This document shows positions 44,461 to 56,640 of a stretch of DNA of 64,000 nucleotides, one piece after another. Every line of letters begins with the position of its first letter. Positions within the stretch are counted from its first letter, which is position 1. Source of the stretch: Dipteris shenzhenensis (taxonomy: Eukaryota > Polypodiophyta > Polypodiopsida > Gleicheniales); the NCBI GenBank assembly GCA_047967505.1, contig CM106538.1, one strand, 5' to 3'. The notes beneath the pieces are model-generated. The model saw only the letters and a program-made list of their open reading frames with translations. It did no database searches and was not told where the DNA came from. A program made the position numbers and the translations under genes.

Positions 44461-45220
44461 TCCTCATTGCAGCATTTCAATATGGAGGGGGGGAAGGTAG
44501 TGAGTACTCCATTGCCTCCATATGTGAAACTGAGTCATACAGATAGTCCCAAATCAGATGAGGAAAGGGCCATGATGGCCAAGGTTCCTTATGCATCAAC
44601 AGTTGGGAGTCTTATGTATGCTATGATAGCTACTAGGCTAGACATTGCATTTGCAGTGGGAGTTGTTAGCCGGTATATGGCTAATCCAGGAAAGAGGCAT
44701 TGGGAGGCAGTTAAGTGCATCATGAGGTACATGAAGGGTACCAAGGAGATGTGCATCTGCTTTGGTAGAGGAGACATGCGTGTACTTGGATACACAGATT
44801 CAGACTATGCAAGGCATGTGGATAGTAGGAGATCCACTTCTGGTTATGTGTTTACCTTTGCAGGTGGTGCAGTGTCGTGGATGTCTCGCGCACAGAAGTG
44901 CGTTGCTTTGGCTACCACAGAGGCTGAGTATGTTGCAGCCACAGAGGGTTGCAAGGAGGCTATATGGCTTGATCGGCTAGTGGGAGATTTGGGGATTCAT
45001 ACAGGTGTACCGACATTGCATAGTGATTCCATGAGTGCTATTCAGCTAGCACGGAATCCGGTCTTTCATGCAAAGACCAAACACATTGAGGGAGGTACTT
45101 GAGGACAAGCGCATAGAGCTTGTCAAGGTTCATACAGATGATAACCCTACAGATATGCTGACGAAGAGTCTACCTAGTCAGCGGTTTGAGTATTGTCGTG
45201 TATTGATGGGCATTGGATAG
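44461..45220 (+). pseudogene. Copia RT end and RNase H, 5'-truncated
   Basis: The 211-codon frame from 44467 begins in the RT tail (FNMEGGKVVSTPL, then YASTVGSLMYAM and TRLDIAFAVGVVSRYM). It carries the RNase H blocks GYTDSDYARHVDSRRSTSGY (Asp), TTEAEYVAATEG (Glu) and HSDSMSAIQLARNP (Asp), then KTKHIE. At 45090/45091 a deletion of about 20 bp removes the usual RYHFI segment and shifts the frame. The next frame completes the protein: REVLEDKRIELVKVHTDDNP and TDMLTKSLPSQRFEY, ending at a TAG at 45218. The rest of copia gag-pol is absent upstream. Confidence 0.85.
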
Positions 45221-45263
45221 TATGCTCACTAGTTGTTCTCCCTTAAAGGCACATTGTCCTTTA

Positions 45264-45480
45264 AGTGGGAGGTTGTGGGGGTTAAAGGTCACTGTGCCTT
45301 TACCCCGGTTATGTACAATACTCAAACACATATATAAATGAATGAAAAAGAAGATTAGGGTGGTTCTGCACCCACCAAAACTTATGTGGCTCTCTGTTTC
45401 TCTCTCTCCCTCTTCCGTTCTTGCTTCCGTTGAGAGCACTCTCATGCCATCCCCCTTGCCCCTAACTATGTCATCCCATC
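45264..45480 (+). repeat. Polypurine tract and start of copia 3' LTR
   Basis: AGTGGGAGGT is followed by TGTGGGGGTTAAAGG at 45274, 54 bp after the pol stop, as in copia elements. A TATA-like ATATATAAAT lies at about 45329. The right end is not defined; 45480 is a guess. Confidence 0.55.
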
Positions 45481-45539
45481 CCTTGCTTGGATGTGACATC
45501 CCATTCCCTCGTTACACCTATGCTAGCCCCTCCTCGTTG

Positions 45540-46680
45540 CGTTTGCTTGCCCCTGCCCCCTACGTCCTTGCGTCGGGCCAACGCCCCTGCTAGCCCTCTG
45601 CCCTTATGCCTGTGCTTGCCTTGTGCCCCTAGACCCCTGATCGTCATAGGCCCTTTCACCCATACCCCCTGTTCCCCTATCTATGCCCTTGTTCGCTACC
45701 TACACACATCCCATTGAACACCCCTTGGCTATGCCAGTAGTTTGATTACAATATAAGCCTGGAAAATTGATAATCTCTCGTGTAAATCAAATTATGAAAT
45801 AAAAATTACAATTGAACATTATGTTCATGCTCAAACTTGAGTTTGGACATCAAATTTGAGCTTTAACTTGATGTTCAACTTCAAATTAATGCTTTACATC
45901 AACTCTAGGCTTTCGCTTGATGCAAAACATCAAATTGAACCTTCAACTTGATGTTTTACATCAAGTCTGAGCTTTAATTTGATGTTTTTCATCAGCTAAA
46001 GCTTCAAAACTTTGATGTTTTTACATGAATTCAAGGCTTCAACTTGATTCAATACATCAAATTCAACCCTCAACTTGATGCTTTACATCAATTTTAAGCT
46101 CTAGTTTGATGTTTTGCATCGAGGTGAAGCTTCAACTCGATGCAACACATCAAAGCCCTTATGCCCCTACTCGACTTGCACCTTTGCAACCCTACTTGCC
46201 CCTATGCCCCCTTTGCCCTTACACCCCTTGTGCCTCTACTCGTAGTTGCACCCCTATGCCACCTATGTACCTACCTCCTTCGCTCCCTTGCTGTGGTACT
46301 ACTCAACCCTTGGATGCACCCCTCCACCCCCCAGGCTGGGCAACTAGTTTGATTACAATGTAACCATGGAAAATCGGTAATATTTCCTTGTAAATCAAAT
46401 TATCATACCAAAATTACAATTGAATATTAATTTCATGCTTGAAGTTGACCTTAGACATCAACTTTAAGCTTTAACTTGATGTCAAACATCAAATTGAACC
46501 TTCAACTTGATGTTTTACATAAAGTTTAGACCTTATTTTGATGTTTTGCATTAGTTGAAGCTCCAATTCAATGCAAATCATAGAATTAAATCTTCAACTT
46601 GATGCAAAACATCGAATTATAGATTCAAATTGATGTAAAGCATCGAATCAAGGCTTTAACTTGATGTTTGCCTTTTCGAG
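45540..46680. repeat. Duplicated module: C-rich block plus hairpin minisatellite
   Basis: Two diverged copies about 607 bp apart. Each has a C-rich block (about 45540-45738 and 46155-46345), then a shared anchor AGTTTGATTACAAT (45739 and 46346), then a minisatellite of about 40-45-bp units in which TTGATG and CATCAA face each other. A clear hairpin is 45946-45966, with 8-bp arms ACTTGATG/CATCAAGT and a 5-nt loop. No ORF of note. Confidence 0.75.
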
Positions 46681-48578
46681 ATGATGTATCCAAAGAACAA
46701 CCTGACCAACCTTTGGATGTTTAAGTTTGACTCTGATTATATGTTTGAGATAGTTCTTTTTTTGAAGTTGTGATTGTAATAAACATGTTTTGAGCAGTTA
46801 CTATTGATTGTGACGTCTCAACGCAGCTTTACAGTATGCTACTTTTGCATGGAACTCTTTTTCTTCATGCTTTAGCTCTTTCGAAAGGTCAATTTTAAGT
46901 GCTGTAAATATGCATGTAAACTATATATTTATTTTAGTTCAGGAAAATTTATTGAATCATGTGAAAACTTGCAAACATTGTTTTGTTACATGATAGTTTA
47001 TACATATTAATTTATCATCATGTTTTTAGAATCAAAGCACGATGTAAAAAGTAGTTAGCTTGTGTCATATACAATTTATTTTTGTATTGAATACTGGTGT
47101 GACATAAGGAGAGTCAAGTATACTTACCATGAATTCAATGAGATAAATATACAACTTCATGTTATAAGTTCAATGCCATTAATAGATACTTTAGTTTTGT
47201 CTCTTATGTTTTAGATTTCGGTTCTTATCTTGTTAAAATGCAAATTTTTTGTGTAATTGTAAATGTTTCCCAAAGAATTTGCAATATGTTGCATATCTCT
47301 TTTATGTACTTTGTTTGTGTCTCAAGCATGAATAAGCCAAGGCATCCTTGATGTGACAAACAATGTAATATTTCATAATTCCAGACTTTAACAAACTTAA
47401 ATGAAAAATATAAGTTATGATGTATATACTAGTTTCATTTCTTATCTTTTAGAGTATGGAACTAAAATCTGAACTGATGCACTTATCTTATAATCTTCAT
47501 GATTTCAAGCATGATCATTTCATAAATTTAATAAATTTTGAGGCACCATATGTGCCTGTAAAACTAATTATGCCAGTTTAATTCAGATTGCAAGAAATTT
47601 AGAGATAAATCATGTGTATGTACAAGCACTAGAGCCAATTCAATAAAAGGAGTGAAAAAATTCAATAATGTTTCATTTGCTCATATGTTCTAATATCCTT
47701 TAACGTATCCAATTACATACTTTTTCATTATAGTTTCCTTGCATCCCAAAATGAGAAGTTTGAGTGTCTAGTTTTAGTGAATATTGTATATTCTATGTAA
47801 TAAATTTTTTCAAGAACCTAAAATATTGTATATTTTAGCGTTTTGATAAATTGCGACTGTAAATTTTATGCACATGTTTTAAAAACAACCAAATTTCCCC
47901 TAAATTTAAGAGAATCTTTAAGGAGAAACATTTGCAATTACCCATACAATCTAGAATAGTGTTAAATGGCTACATTAGGCTAAGATCAAAGATCTTATTA
48001 GGCTAAGATAAAGGTTTTTTGTTGAGATGTGATTGCAAATGAGGATGAAGCTTTGTTTCTCATATGAACATGCAACTCTGGTTAGTGCAAACCTAAACCA
48101 GATTCGAGTTTCAATACAAAAGTAGGTTCACAAGGCGTGGACATAGTAAGGAAAATTATGAATGCAAGAGTAGATTGCTACACGAGAAATATAGTTGGTA
48201 GAATGCAAACATGTCAACCTACAAGAAGAAAACCTTGGCAACAACATGGCCTTTTTTGTAGAGTAACATCCCAAAACACTTGGAATGGAGGATTGCCGCC
48301 AAATCAAGGATAGTTACTAAATTGAAGTGGGCAATGTAAATACTATGGCATATGGATACAATTATAAAAATAATTATATGATTTGAAATAAGAACAAAGA
48401 CCATGGAAGGTCATCAATTTCATAGAGGCTCCTAATTATTCCTAGGCCTATAAAGTGCCCCAATTAGAGATGTAACAATAATGGTCTTTCACCCCCTATG
48501 AAGACATCTTATCCATTTTGTAATGGATTTCTCCTTATCCATTCCCCTTGTCCTATTTCGCCTCATGTCTCTACCCTT

Positions 48579-48580
<2 letters not shown>
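46681..48580. other. AT-rich intergenic sequence, nothing recognised
   Basis: No ORF above about 60 codons, no repeat of note and no RNA gene seen. Confidence 0.5.

Positions 48581-48639
<59 letters not shown>
48581..48639. repeat. (CT)n microsatellite
   Basis: 59 bp of CT dinucleotide, followed by an AT-rich TATATA/CATA stretch to about 48870. Confidence 0.98.
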
Positions 48640-48641
<2 letters not shown>

Positions 48642-51540
48642 GCGCGCACCTGTGTACTATGTATATATACATAATATATACACATTCTACATTATAAATA
48701 AACAAATAGATGTGTGTGTTGTTTGTACATATATTGTATATGTACAAATATCTACATTCTACTAATATAAAAGTATATGTATATACATAGGTTCAAACCT
48801 AGGTATATGTACATATGTAGGGATACACACATACTTGTTTATTTATTTATATGTATATCTACTCATTCCATCATACATAGTCTCCTCCCTCTTCTCATAG
48901 TTAGCCTTTGCAATTTTGAACCTCATTGCTAAACCATAATCACATTTTTGAATGTTATCTTTATGTATTAATGGCTTGCTTTTAGTGTGACTGAAATTAC
49001 TTTTTGTGAATCAGCGGCAATGGGTAGTGAGTGACTTTATTTTTTTGGCAAATAAAAAGACAAAACTTTAATTAATAGAGGAATACAAACAAGGAGAAGT
49101 TCAAACTCCTTTAAAGGTTGGCAATGCTCATCTAACTACAACCTTAAAGTAGACTATGTATTGCTCTCAAGAGAGCATGGAAAGCCTGACTAAACCAAAG
49201 GTCCTTTTTGGCAAAATACTTCATACTAATGCAAATCAATCCGAGAATCTCCTCAAATTGTTTTGCATTTGTAGTGACTGACTTGACATATTTTCTTGAA
49301 GGTTAAATGTTAATGAGAACAACATCAAAAGTGTACACAAATAATACATGTATGGACCATGACTAATATATATTTTCTTGATGTGAGGTTGAGCAAAAAG
49401 TGATACCATCACTCAGAGTAGTACATACATGCTCATGAATGAGAAATCCACACCTTAAAGTCCACAAGGAAAGTCCATCGAATAAAAAATTCTCGCAATT
49501 AAAGAGCTTGAAATGGAAAAGATGTACTAAAACGTACTTACATGTTCTTTTCAAATGTTAAGCAATTTTAATAGATGTATAGAAAATGATTGATAATTAC
49601 GTACTTAATTGAGGCAATGAGAGACTGTCATTGTCTTTTAAGAGCACTTGAACGTGGACTTTGTATATCTTGTGGATTATAGCCATAAAGGAACTTGTGT
49701 GCCCTCCTTTGTTTTTTCGGATTCTGTATCATGCACATAAAATCTAGGAAAGCTCCATTGGATTGTGCATTAAATGGTTTGTATTTTTAATAATTGGCAC
49801 AAAAGATAACCCTTACACCTCGTCTCACGTACCTTGCAAAAGCTGTAGGTGCTATCTATTCAATTAAATGAATGAAAAAAGCGATATGAACCTCCTACGA
49901 TGCTACACAATAATTTCTTTGAAATACAAGGATGCATTCAATCCTTGAGATTGGATGAGGAACTACCTTTTGAGAGTGACAAGTTAATTGTTAAGGCTCG
50001 TTGTATAAGAGGTAAGGCCTTTTAATTTATTATATAATTATACAATCTTGTGGCTAGCGTCACTTCACTACATATAAAACCATAACTTTCCTATATTTAG
50101 GACCATTTGAGTTTTTATCCAGCTAAGAAGTGTTACTCATGATTTCATGACGAATGACATGCCTTCTTATGTAGAACAAGATAATAGAACCCTTTGTAGG
50201 CTCTAATTGGTCCATTTCTACCATTTTTTAATGTAGACTATGTTCCTTTCCTTCTATTTGATGGATGAGCTAGGTTTATTATGTAGGATATAGGAAATAA
50301 AAACCCTCTTCACGCTCTTTTTGGCCTTTGTTTTGCATTTTTATATTGTGGGAGACAAGGTCTTAACTATTATTTCTCCCAAAAATATTAGTACATGCAT
50401 TCTTAGTAAGATGGCTGGTAGCTAAAGAAGGAAGCCGCTTTGGTTGTAGCTTCCTTTTGGGGCTTTAGGGTGTGAGGATAGATGCTACCTAACTTTAAAA
50501 TGTTGACTAAATACTATGATTGGAGCATTTTCTTGCATGTTTGAGGGGCTTGAGACAAACATTATCTAGCTCTACAAGCGTAGAAATTATTTATCTTGCT
50601 AGATTTTTATAAAAGTTAGATATTTGGGTGGTCACACCTTTTCTTTTGAGATTTGTCTTAGCTCATAGTTTTGATATCGACATCCAATACTAGCCTAAGG
50701 AGTTAGCAATTATTTAGGAGGCTTATCATGTGTTGTGTTGTGCTGTTTAACAATCACCCACATGGCTAGTTCACCCACTCTTACTACTGTAGTCCCCGCA
50801 AGTGCGAGCAATATGATGTGAGTACCAGAGACTAGTGCCATTATGTGGAATCTACCCTCTAATCGTTGCACAATGGAATCTTTGGTCGAGGAAGCTTGAG
50901 AATCTTAGAGAGTGGAAGCTTGAGGTCCAATTTAAATGACTAGGTAGTACAGACAAAGCAGTAAATTGCAACTAATTCTTGAGCAATATTGCTAACTAAT
51001 ATAAAAATTGCAAATACATTAAAGGCAGACACTCCTAGCAATTGGCTAGAACATACTAAGAGTGCATTCACATGTAGGCACTGTCCCCTCAAGTGTGAAG
51101 GCCCAAATTTAATAAGTTTCCACTTCTTGATTCAATTTTCATGACAACCCCAAAATTGCCTTCACAAATACGGCCAAGGGTCCATATAGGACCCGGAGAG
51201 GTGGTTGCATCCACTATGAATCGCCCTAATGCAACTTCCTTTAGAACACATGAGAACAAGGAGCTGCTCATCATGCAATGTTTGCTACCTTGAGGGTTGA
51301 GGTTGATGCTCGAGGAGTTACCGCTTACATAAATTAAGGGTGTTTAACTCGGGGCACCCATGCTTGCCCTTGGTGCAGTAAATGCATGTGGACTGTGGGG
51401 CATGCTCTGGGTAGGCATGCTTTGAAAATACTGGTCTTGTATTACCAAAAAAAAGCATTGGTCTGGGTAGGCATGCCAAGGGGTGGGGTCCTCCAAGTAG
51501 AGGCATCGTAGTCAATATTAATCAGCTATTAAGGCCTGTC
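48640..51540. other. AT-rich intergenic sequence, nothing recognised
   Basis: Contains TATATGTACATA-type low-complexity sequence near 48660-48870 and otherwise only short frames. It separates the repeat region from the cold-shock-domain gene. Confidence 0.5.
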
Positions 51541-51569
51541 TGAAAGATTGGCGCCAAGAGCGATGGGAC

Positions 51570-51650
51570 AGGATCCGTCGGATGGCGAGGGTTTAGGGCT
51601 GGAGGGGAGAGGTAAGCCGTCGGATGGAGGGGTAAGAGCTGTGACACGTG
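51570..51650 (+). promoter_or_regulatory. Putative cold/stress promoter elements of the cold-shock-domain gene
   Basis: CCGTCGGATGG occurs twice; on the minus strand each gives CCGAC, the CRT/DRE core (51577-51581 and 51619-51623). A G-box CACGTG lies at 51645-51650 in an ABRE-like context. A telomere-like CCCTAAACCC (minus strand) lies near 51589-51600. All are 180-260 bp before the start codon. Their function is inferred from known plant motifs. Confidence 0.4.
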
Positions 51651-51830
51651 CAATCTGTCTTTGAACAAATGCATGCAATTGTCATGGCCCATCATATGAT
51701 GGCCCATGGGCATAGCATAGCATATACTAGCCTTCTCTTCCTTCTTCCCGCCTTCCCTACCGTTCCGCAGCCGCCATTCGGGTGCATTATTGATCTCACC
51801 TCCCATCCTCCCAGGTCTCCTCCTCCTGCC

Positions 51831-52448
51831 ATGGCTGATCCCCCCCCTGCTGCCAAGCTCACCGGCAAGGTCAAGTGGTTCAGCAACGCTCGTGGGTTCG
51901 GATTCATCACTCCTGACGACGGTGGCGACGACCTCTTTGTTCACCAGATGTCCATCCACTCCGACGGCTTTCGCACCCTCAACGAGGGAGAGAGTGTGGA
52001 GTACGTGGTGGAACAGGGCGAGGACGGGCGTGCCAGAGCGGTGGAAGTGACCGGGCCGGAGGGGGCGTTTGTGCAGGGTTCAAGGAGGAGGGACGGGTTT
52101 GGAGGGGGTCGGGGAGCAGGGGGTGGGAGCGGAGGGGGAAGAGGTGGTGGAAGAGGGCGAGGGGCCAGAGGTGGTGGTGGGTACGTTGTTGGAGGTGGCG
52201 GATACGGCGTTGGAGGTGGTGGTTACAGTGGCAGTGGCGGCGGTGGAGGAGGATATGGTGGCGTAGGAGGCGGAGCCTGCTACAACTGTGGTGAATATGG
52301 GCACCTAGCTCGCGATTGCACTCAGGAAAGCAGTGGTGGAAGACGAGGTGGTGGCAGTGGTGGTGCTGGCCGTGGTCGTGGAGGAGCTTGCTACAATTGT
52401 GGGGAGCCTGGTCACCTGGCTCGCGATTGCCCTTCTGCAGGTAACTGA
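51831..52448 (+). CDS. Cold-shock-domain glycine-rich protein with two CCHC zinc knuckles (GRP2/CSDP type)
   Basis: 205 codons. I chose the ATG at 51831 (context GCCATGGC) because the cold-shock domain starts nine residues later; the frame is open upstream but reads as leader. Residues 9-75 are the domain, with RNP1-like [12 protein letters not shown] (16-27) and RNP2-like DLFVHQ (34-39). Residues 88-148 are Gly/Arg/Tyr-rich. Knuckles: C150, C153, H158, C163 and C187, C190, H195, C200 (CYNCGE.GHLARDC). Plant relatives such as Arabidopsis GRP2/CSDP and wheat WCSP1 bind single-stranded nucleic acid, melt RNA structure and are often cold-induced. The stop follows CTGCAG-GTAACT, which could also be read as a splice donor, so a longer C-terminal isoform is possible. 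It is intact, and more GC-rich than its flanks. Confidence 0.93.
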   Translation: MADPPPAAKLTGKVKWFSNARGFGFITPDDGGDDLFVHQMSIHSDGFRTLNEGESVEYVVEQGEDGRARAVEVTGPEGAFVQGSRRRDGFGGGRGAGGGSGGGRGGGRGRGARGGGGYVVGGGGYGVGGGGYSGSGGGGGGYGGVGGGACYNCGEYGHLARDCTQESSGGRRGGGSGGAGRGRGGACYNCGEPGHLARDCPSAGN

Positions 52449-53074
52449 TTCACAATCTCCCGTGGCAATTTTTTGTAGCCCTTGGGGCCAGAGCTCAATA
52501 CTCTCCGCATCGGCAACATCACGCTCGATCTCCAGAAGTAAGCTGTAGATCTGTTTCTTGCTTGGTAGCCTTCTTCTGTAAGAAGCAGAGCCATGTTCCT
52601 TCTTGGACGGTTGCTATCTTCAGATGGATAATTGCTCTATCACTCTCCTTTGCATTCTCTATTCCGGTGAAGTCAGTGGATTAGCACTTTAGTCAGGGCA
52701 AACACCAGTGCCTCAACGGCTCGAGATTTTTGGTCCGATGTCTTTCTAGACTTCCGCTACGTAATTGGTACGTTCTCCATTGTCTCCCAGCCTTGGATTT
52801 TCCCATCGGAAATGGTGGGCATTTTGGCAGCATTTTTTTATAATTGTATGTGTAAGGCCCGGCTCGGCCCTGCTGATAGCTATGCAAATGCTGAAGTAGT
52901 GAAGTTTATTTCCGATCTGACTGACTAAGTACCTGAGTATGATACTCTTTGTTCGATCGAGGTCTCTACTGCCCTTATAATCTTGTTAATTTCTGGCTGA
53001 CTTGATGCCTTCTAGACTGTTATCATGAGGGAATTGAGATGTCTGCTGATCGTTCTTAGTTTCGTGCGTATGCG
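52449..53074 (+). other. 3' flank of the cold-shock-domain gene
   Basis: Probably the 3' untranslated region followed by intergenic sequence. No canonical AATAAA is seen close to the stop, which is common in plants. No further gene is seen here. Confidence 0.4.
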
Positions 53075-53410
53075 ATGTTTCAATCATGGAGATTATCCTG
53101 GGCTTTGAAGGTCCTCCATAATACTTTCTTGCCGAATTTAAAGCTATTAAAAGTCAACAGACTTGTTCTGCGTCATAGGACTCATAAGAATGCAAAAATG
53201 GAGTCTATGCCCTTTCTTGCTCAAGCATTTACGAGGCCGAAGGGGTTCAGTATTGCTCTCGTAAGATATAAAGATTATTTAGTACGCCTCCTACACTTTA
53301 ACCATGAACTAACTATGATGACATTCCATGCCAAAATAATCGGATCGACTAAAATAGATGAGAATCTAAATCGGTTATGCGGGGATAGAGTGTTTTATGA
53401 AAAGTGGTAG
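53075..53410 (+). CDS. Small hypothetical ORF
   Basis: 111 codons, MFQSWRLSWALKVLHNTFLP at the start and FYEKW at the end. Basic, no recognised domain, no signal peptide and no clear homologue in the window. It lies about 600 bp past the cold-shock-domain gene on the same strand. It may be chance coding or a relic. Confidence 0.2.
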   Translation: MFQSWRLSWALKVLHNTFLPNLKLLKVNRLVLRHRTHKNAKMESMPFLAQAFTRPKGFSIALVRYKDYLVRLLHFNHELTMMTFHAKIIGSTKIDENLNRLCGDRVFYEKW

Positions 53411-54750
53411 GATCTTCTAGGGTAAGTCCCATGTGAAATTGTACAATTGTCTAGACTCTAAGCAATGCATGTTGATAAATGAGCTAGGTGTTTACACAAT
53501 GTTCTTGTGATTAGCTAGCACATAGGGAGGGTAATTATAGGTTTTTCTTATGATTGGGTTGTTATGTGGTAGGGTTGGAAGGAGAACTCAACTAACTAGT
53601 GTTCAATTGAAGTGCTTTAGGGCCACGTTTCAAAATTATTGAAATATACTTAATTCCTAGTGGCTAGGAACCCATTTGCACATGGATTGGCATGGATTGG
53701 GCTCCTCTTGCTTGTCAAGTAGGTAGTCCTTCCTCTTGCTAGTCAACTGGTCTCTCCATTATTAGTAATATAACTTACATCACTTATGGTTCTTTGTGCT
53801 CCATAGGTGTAATGGGCATTCCCTTCAAGATTGAGTTGATATTACATTAGTTTTCTACATTGCTTGTGGAGCATCGGTGAGCGTGAAAATTTGCTTTGTA
53901 TCCCTTAATTGCCATTGAGTTTTTTAATGCTTAAATTACATTGGGTGGGTTACTCACAATCTTGGTTTTTTAGTTTGATAGTTGTATGACTAGGTTGGGA
54001 ATCACAACTATCCAAGTAATTAGATTTCTTTCTAAAACTTATTGAACCCCTTTTATCCATTTTAGCATGTGAAGTGCACCTAGAATAGAAGCATTTGATG
54101 GTGCATGGGTGCCAAGTAGGGATGTCCCAATAGCAAAGCTCTTTGATAATATATCATGGTGGTTTAGATTTTTTTTAATTCAATTACAATGCATGTAAAT
54201 GGAATGATCTCCTAAATAGTTAGAGAGAAAAAGGCTCCCTTAAAGTAGAAGGAACTTTGAAGGACCTAAAAATTTGTGAAAGGTTCCAAACAATTTCATT
54301 TAGTCCACCCAACATCTTTGGAAAAACTTTCATTACATTGCTTTGATCAACCCATGGAGTCTTGGAACTTTAAATTAGCTTGGAACTTGAGCATGGCTTC
54401 AAAACTTATTATTATAATAAGTTGCACATTTCTTGACACCTTGGATGCTTAAGATGTTCCCAAGAGAGAACTTTTCTTCTTGTCAGGATGGGGGGAGGAC
54501 GTTTATATGGTTGTCACAACCATATTCATGGGAAATTGTTTATACTTCTTCTATGGGATAATCTTGTTTGAGCATTAATTCAAAATATTTGAGGTCCATA
54601 ATTCTTTCTACAAGTCATGGCCATGCAAAATATGATATTTTCCAAAACTCATATGCATGACCCTTTAATTCTAATAAAAAAGCTCAAAATATTGAACTTA
54701 AAATGAAAGATTTAGAGTGGTTACACACCACCCTATGCTTGCCCTCGTGA
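53411..54750. other. AT-rich intergenic sequence, nothing recognised
   Basis: Short frames only; small local repeats of GCATGGATTGG (53683-53705) and CTTCCTCTTGCTAGTCAA-like text. Confidence 0.4.
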
Positions 54751-54755
54751 GAATG

Positions 54756-54925
54756 TGGATTGATAGTGTGGTTACACACATGGATAAGCTTAATTGAAAA
54801 AAGAACACAATTATGTCAAATGGGCCAAAGTAGGTGAATGGGGATTGATAGTGTGTGGTTGCACACACATGGACAAGCTTAATTGAAAAAAGAAACACAT
54901 TTATGTCAAATGGGCCAAAGTAGCT
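54756..54925. repeat. Tandem duplication of about 85-90 bp
   Basis: The block GATTGATAGTGTGGTTACACACA...TCAAATGGGCCAAAGTAG occurs twice in a row (from about 54757 and about 54842) with a few changes. Confidence 0.85.
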
Positions 54926-56640
54926 TACGTGGAGCTTACGTGGTAGAAGTTGAAGACTTTGTATTGGTTGGCTTGGGTTGTCATCATGAAAATTGTGACT
55001 TGTGAGATAGATGGGGAGTGGAAGTTGAACAATAGATGGGTCTCTTTTATTGCATGCCCACTTAGTTCTGAACACGCGGAGGCCATTGTGGTGGATGTTC
55101 CTACTTGCCCACTTGGCAAATAAGTAGTAGCTTAGGTGGTAGATAGCATGTAGGTCGGTAAGTAGTAGCTCATTGTTAAGCAGTAGATAGTTGCTAACTA
55201 GTTAGCTAGTAGCAGAGGTTAGCTAGTAAGCAATAGTTAGCTACCATTGGGCATTCGGTGTGTAAGCCCCCTCAATCAAAAAAACCTTTTTAAGAGCATA
55301 ACTTGGTAGGGTGTGAGGAGGACTTCATAAGGTGTATAATTTGGGGGATGAATTACTTCTAGAGCTATGGAGGAGCTAAGGGGGGAGGTGTGTGCATGCA
55401 TGAGTGGGAAGAGAAGGTAAGGGGAGAGGTGAGTGCACATTAGTGAGGGGAGACACATTAGCTAATTGTATAATACACTAGAGGACTTTATTAGGCAATG
55501 CAATTTCCAATGTTCCAAGGGATCCTTCGACTTGAGACAAAACATAGGGTCTACCATGAGTCAAACATATGATATGTAAGCTCCATTTAGGAGTTAACCA
55601 TGTGGCACAAATCATATAGTGGAATTTTAGATTGATGTTCCCCATGGTGGTGATTGTGCCAATGCAAAGTTTGGACCAATGACGGACAAGGTTATTAACC
55701 ATGTCATGAGAAGATAGCAACACCAAAACATCATCGTTAAGTTGCATGTGTGAGTGTTTTTGTCATTGGTTGGATGATGGTAAGTCTATAGAGCTAGGAT
55801 TGTGCCTTGGTGCCAGATCGGCCCAAGATGACTATAAAAGAATGAGGAAAGAGAGGAGGGTTGGCCCTCCCTTCAAAGGTGACATGTATAAAAGGCCAAG
55901 TAGTTGACTTGGGTCTTTACTTATTGTGTGCTCACATTGGAATACAAGCTTTCTTCTACTCTTGAAGTTTACTCTTGTTTCCTCTTCATGCTTTTCGTGA
56001 ATGCCATGTCCTCTTTCCCCCTTCCCCTTCTCCTTTCATACTCCCTCTCCCTTCTCCATTCTCCTCTCCTCTCTTGCTTATTCTCTTATGGATTCGTGAT
56101 TGCAACAAGCCAATAATTGTGCATTGCTCTTCACCCAGAGTCGCTTGGAGGGAGTACCTCATCAGCGTATCGGCTAGATCCCCATGACATGTGAGTCACC
56201 GTGGAGACTACACATTTTGGCGGCATTGTCGAGGAGTTATCAAGTACGATTTTGCTTGCCTTGTCTCTTTCATTATCCACCTATTGCCCACCTAGTGAAA
56301 AGCTGGTTTTTGGAGCATAAGAACTGTACGTGAAAGGAAGGTGTTTTGAAGTGATTTTTTGATGTTTTTGAAGTAAAATGAGAGTGAAATTGAAGGAATG
56401 GTTGGTTCTTGTGATTGGTAAGGGCCATGGTGTCAACAAATCTCAAGGAAAACATGCAAAAATGTTGTTCTTGAGTGAATTTCAAAGTGGCCGATAGAGG
56501 CAAGTTTGGTCCAAACCTAAAAAATCCTTCAAATGTGTTGAAAAGTTGTTTTTTGTTGTCTTTGGTTACTTAGTAGAGCAAGTAGTGTACCCGGCACAAA
56601 AACTCCACATTGCTTGAAAATCATCAAAACTCAATCGACA
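54926..56640. other. Intergenic sequence with TAG-rich low complexity
   Basis: 55125-55250 is rich in GTAGTAGC/GTTAGCTAG repeats. 55990-56080 is CT-rich. The plus-strand frame at 55904-56116 translates to Leu/Ser/Pro low complexity. No gene is seen. Confidence 0.4.

Noticed and set aside
45739-46680. CRISPR-like array of regular repeats
   Set aside because: The units and spacers are both degenerate versions of one sequence, and the genome is eukaryotic; it is a minisatellite.
51648-51830. Upstream extension of the cold-shock-domain frame by 61 codons
   Set aside because: The sequence has no domain or targeting features, while the ATG at 51831 has a strong start context and lies next to the conserved domain.
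52080-52304. Minus-strand Thr/Ser-rich frame within the cold-shock gene
   Set aside because: It is the reverse strand of the Gly-codon-rich region and overlaps a clearly coding plus-strand frame.
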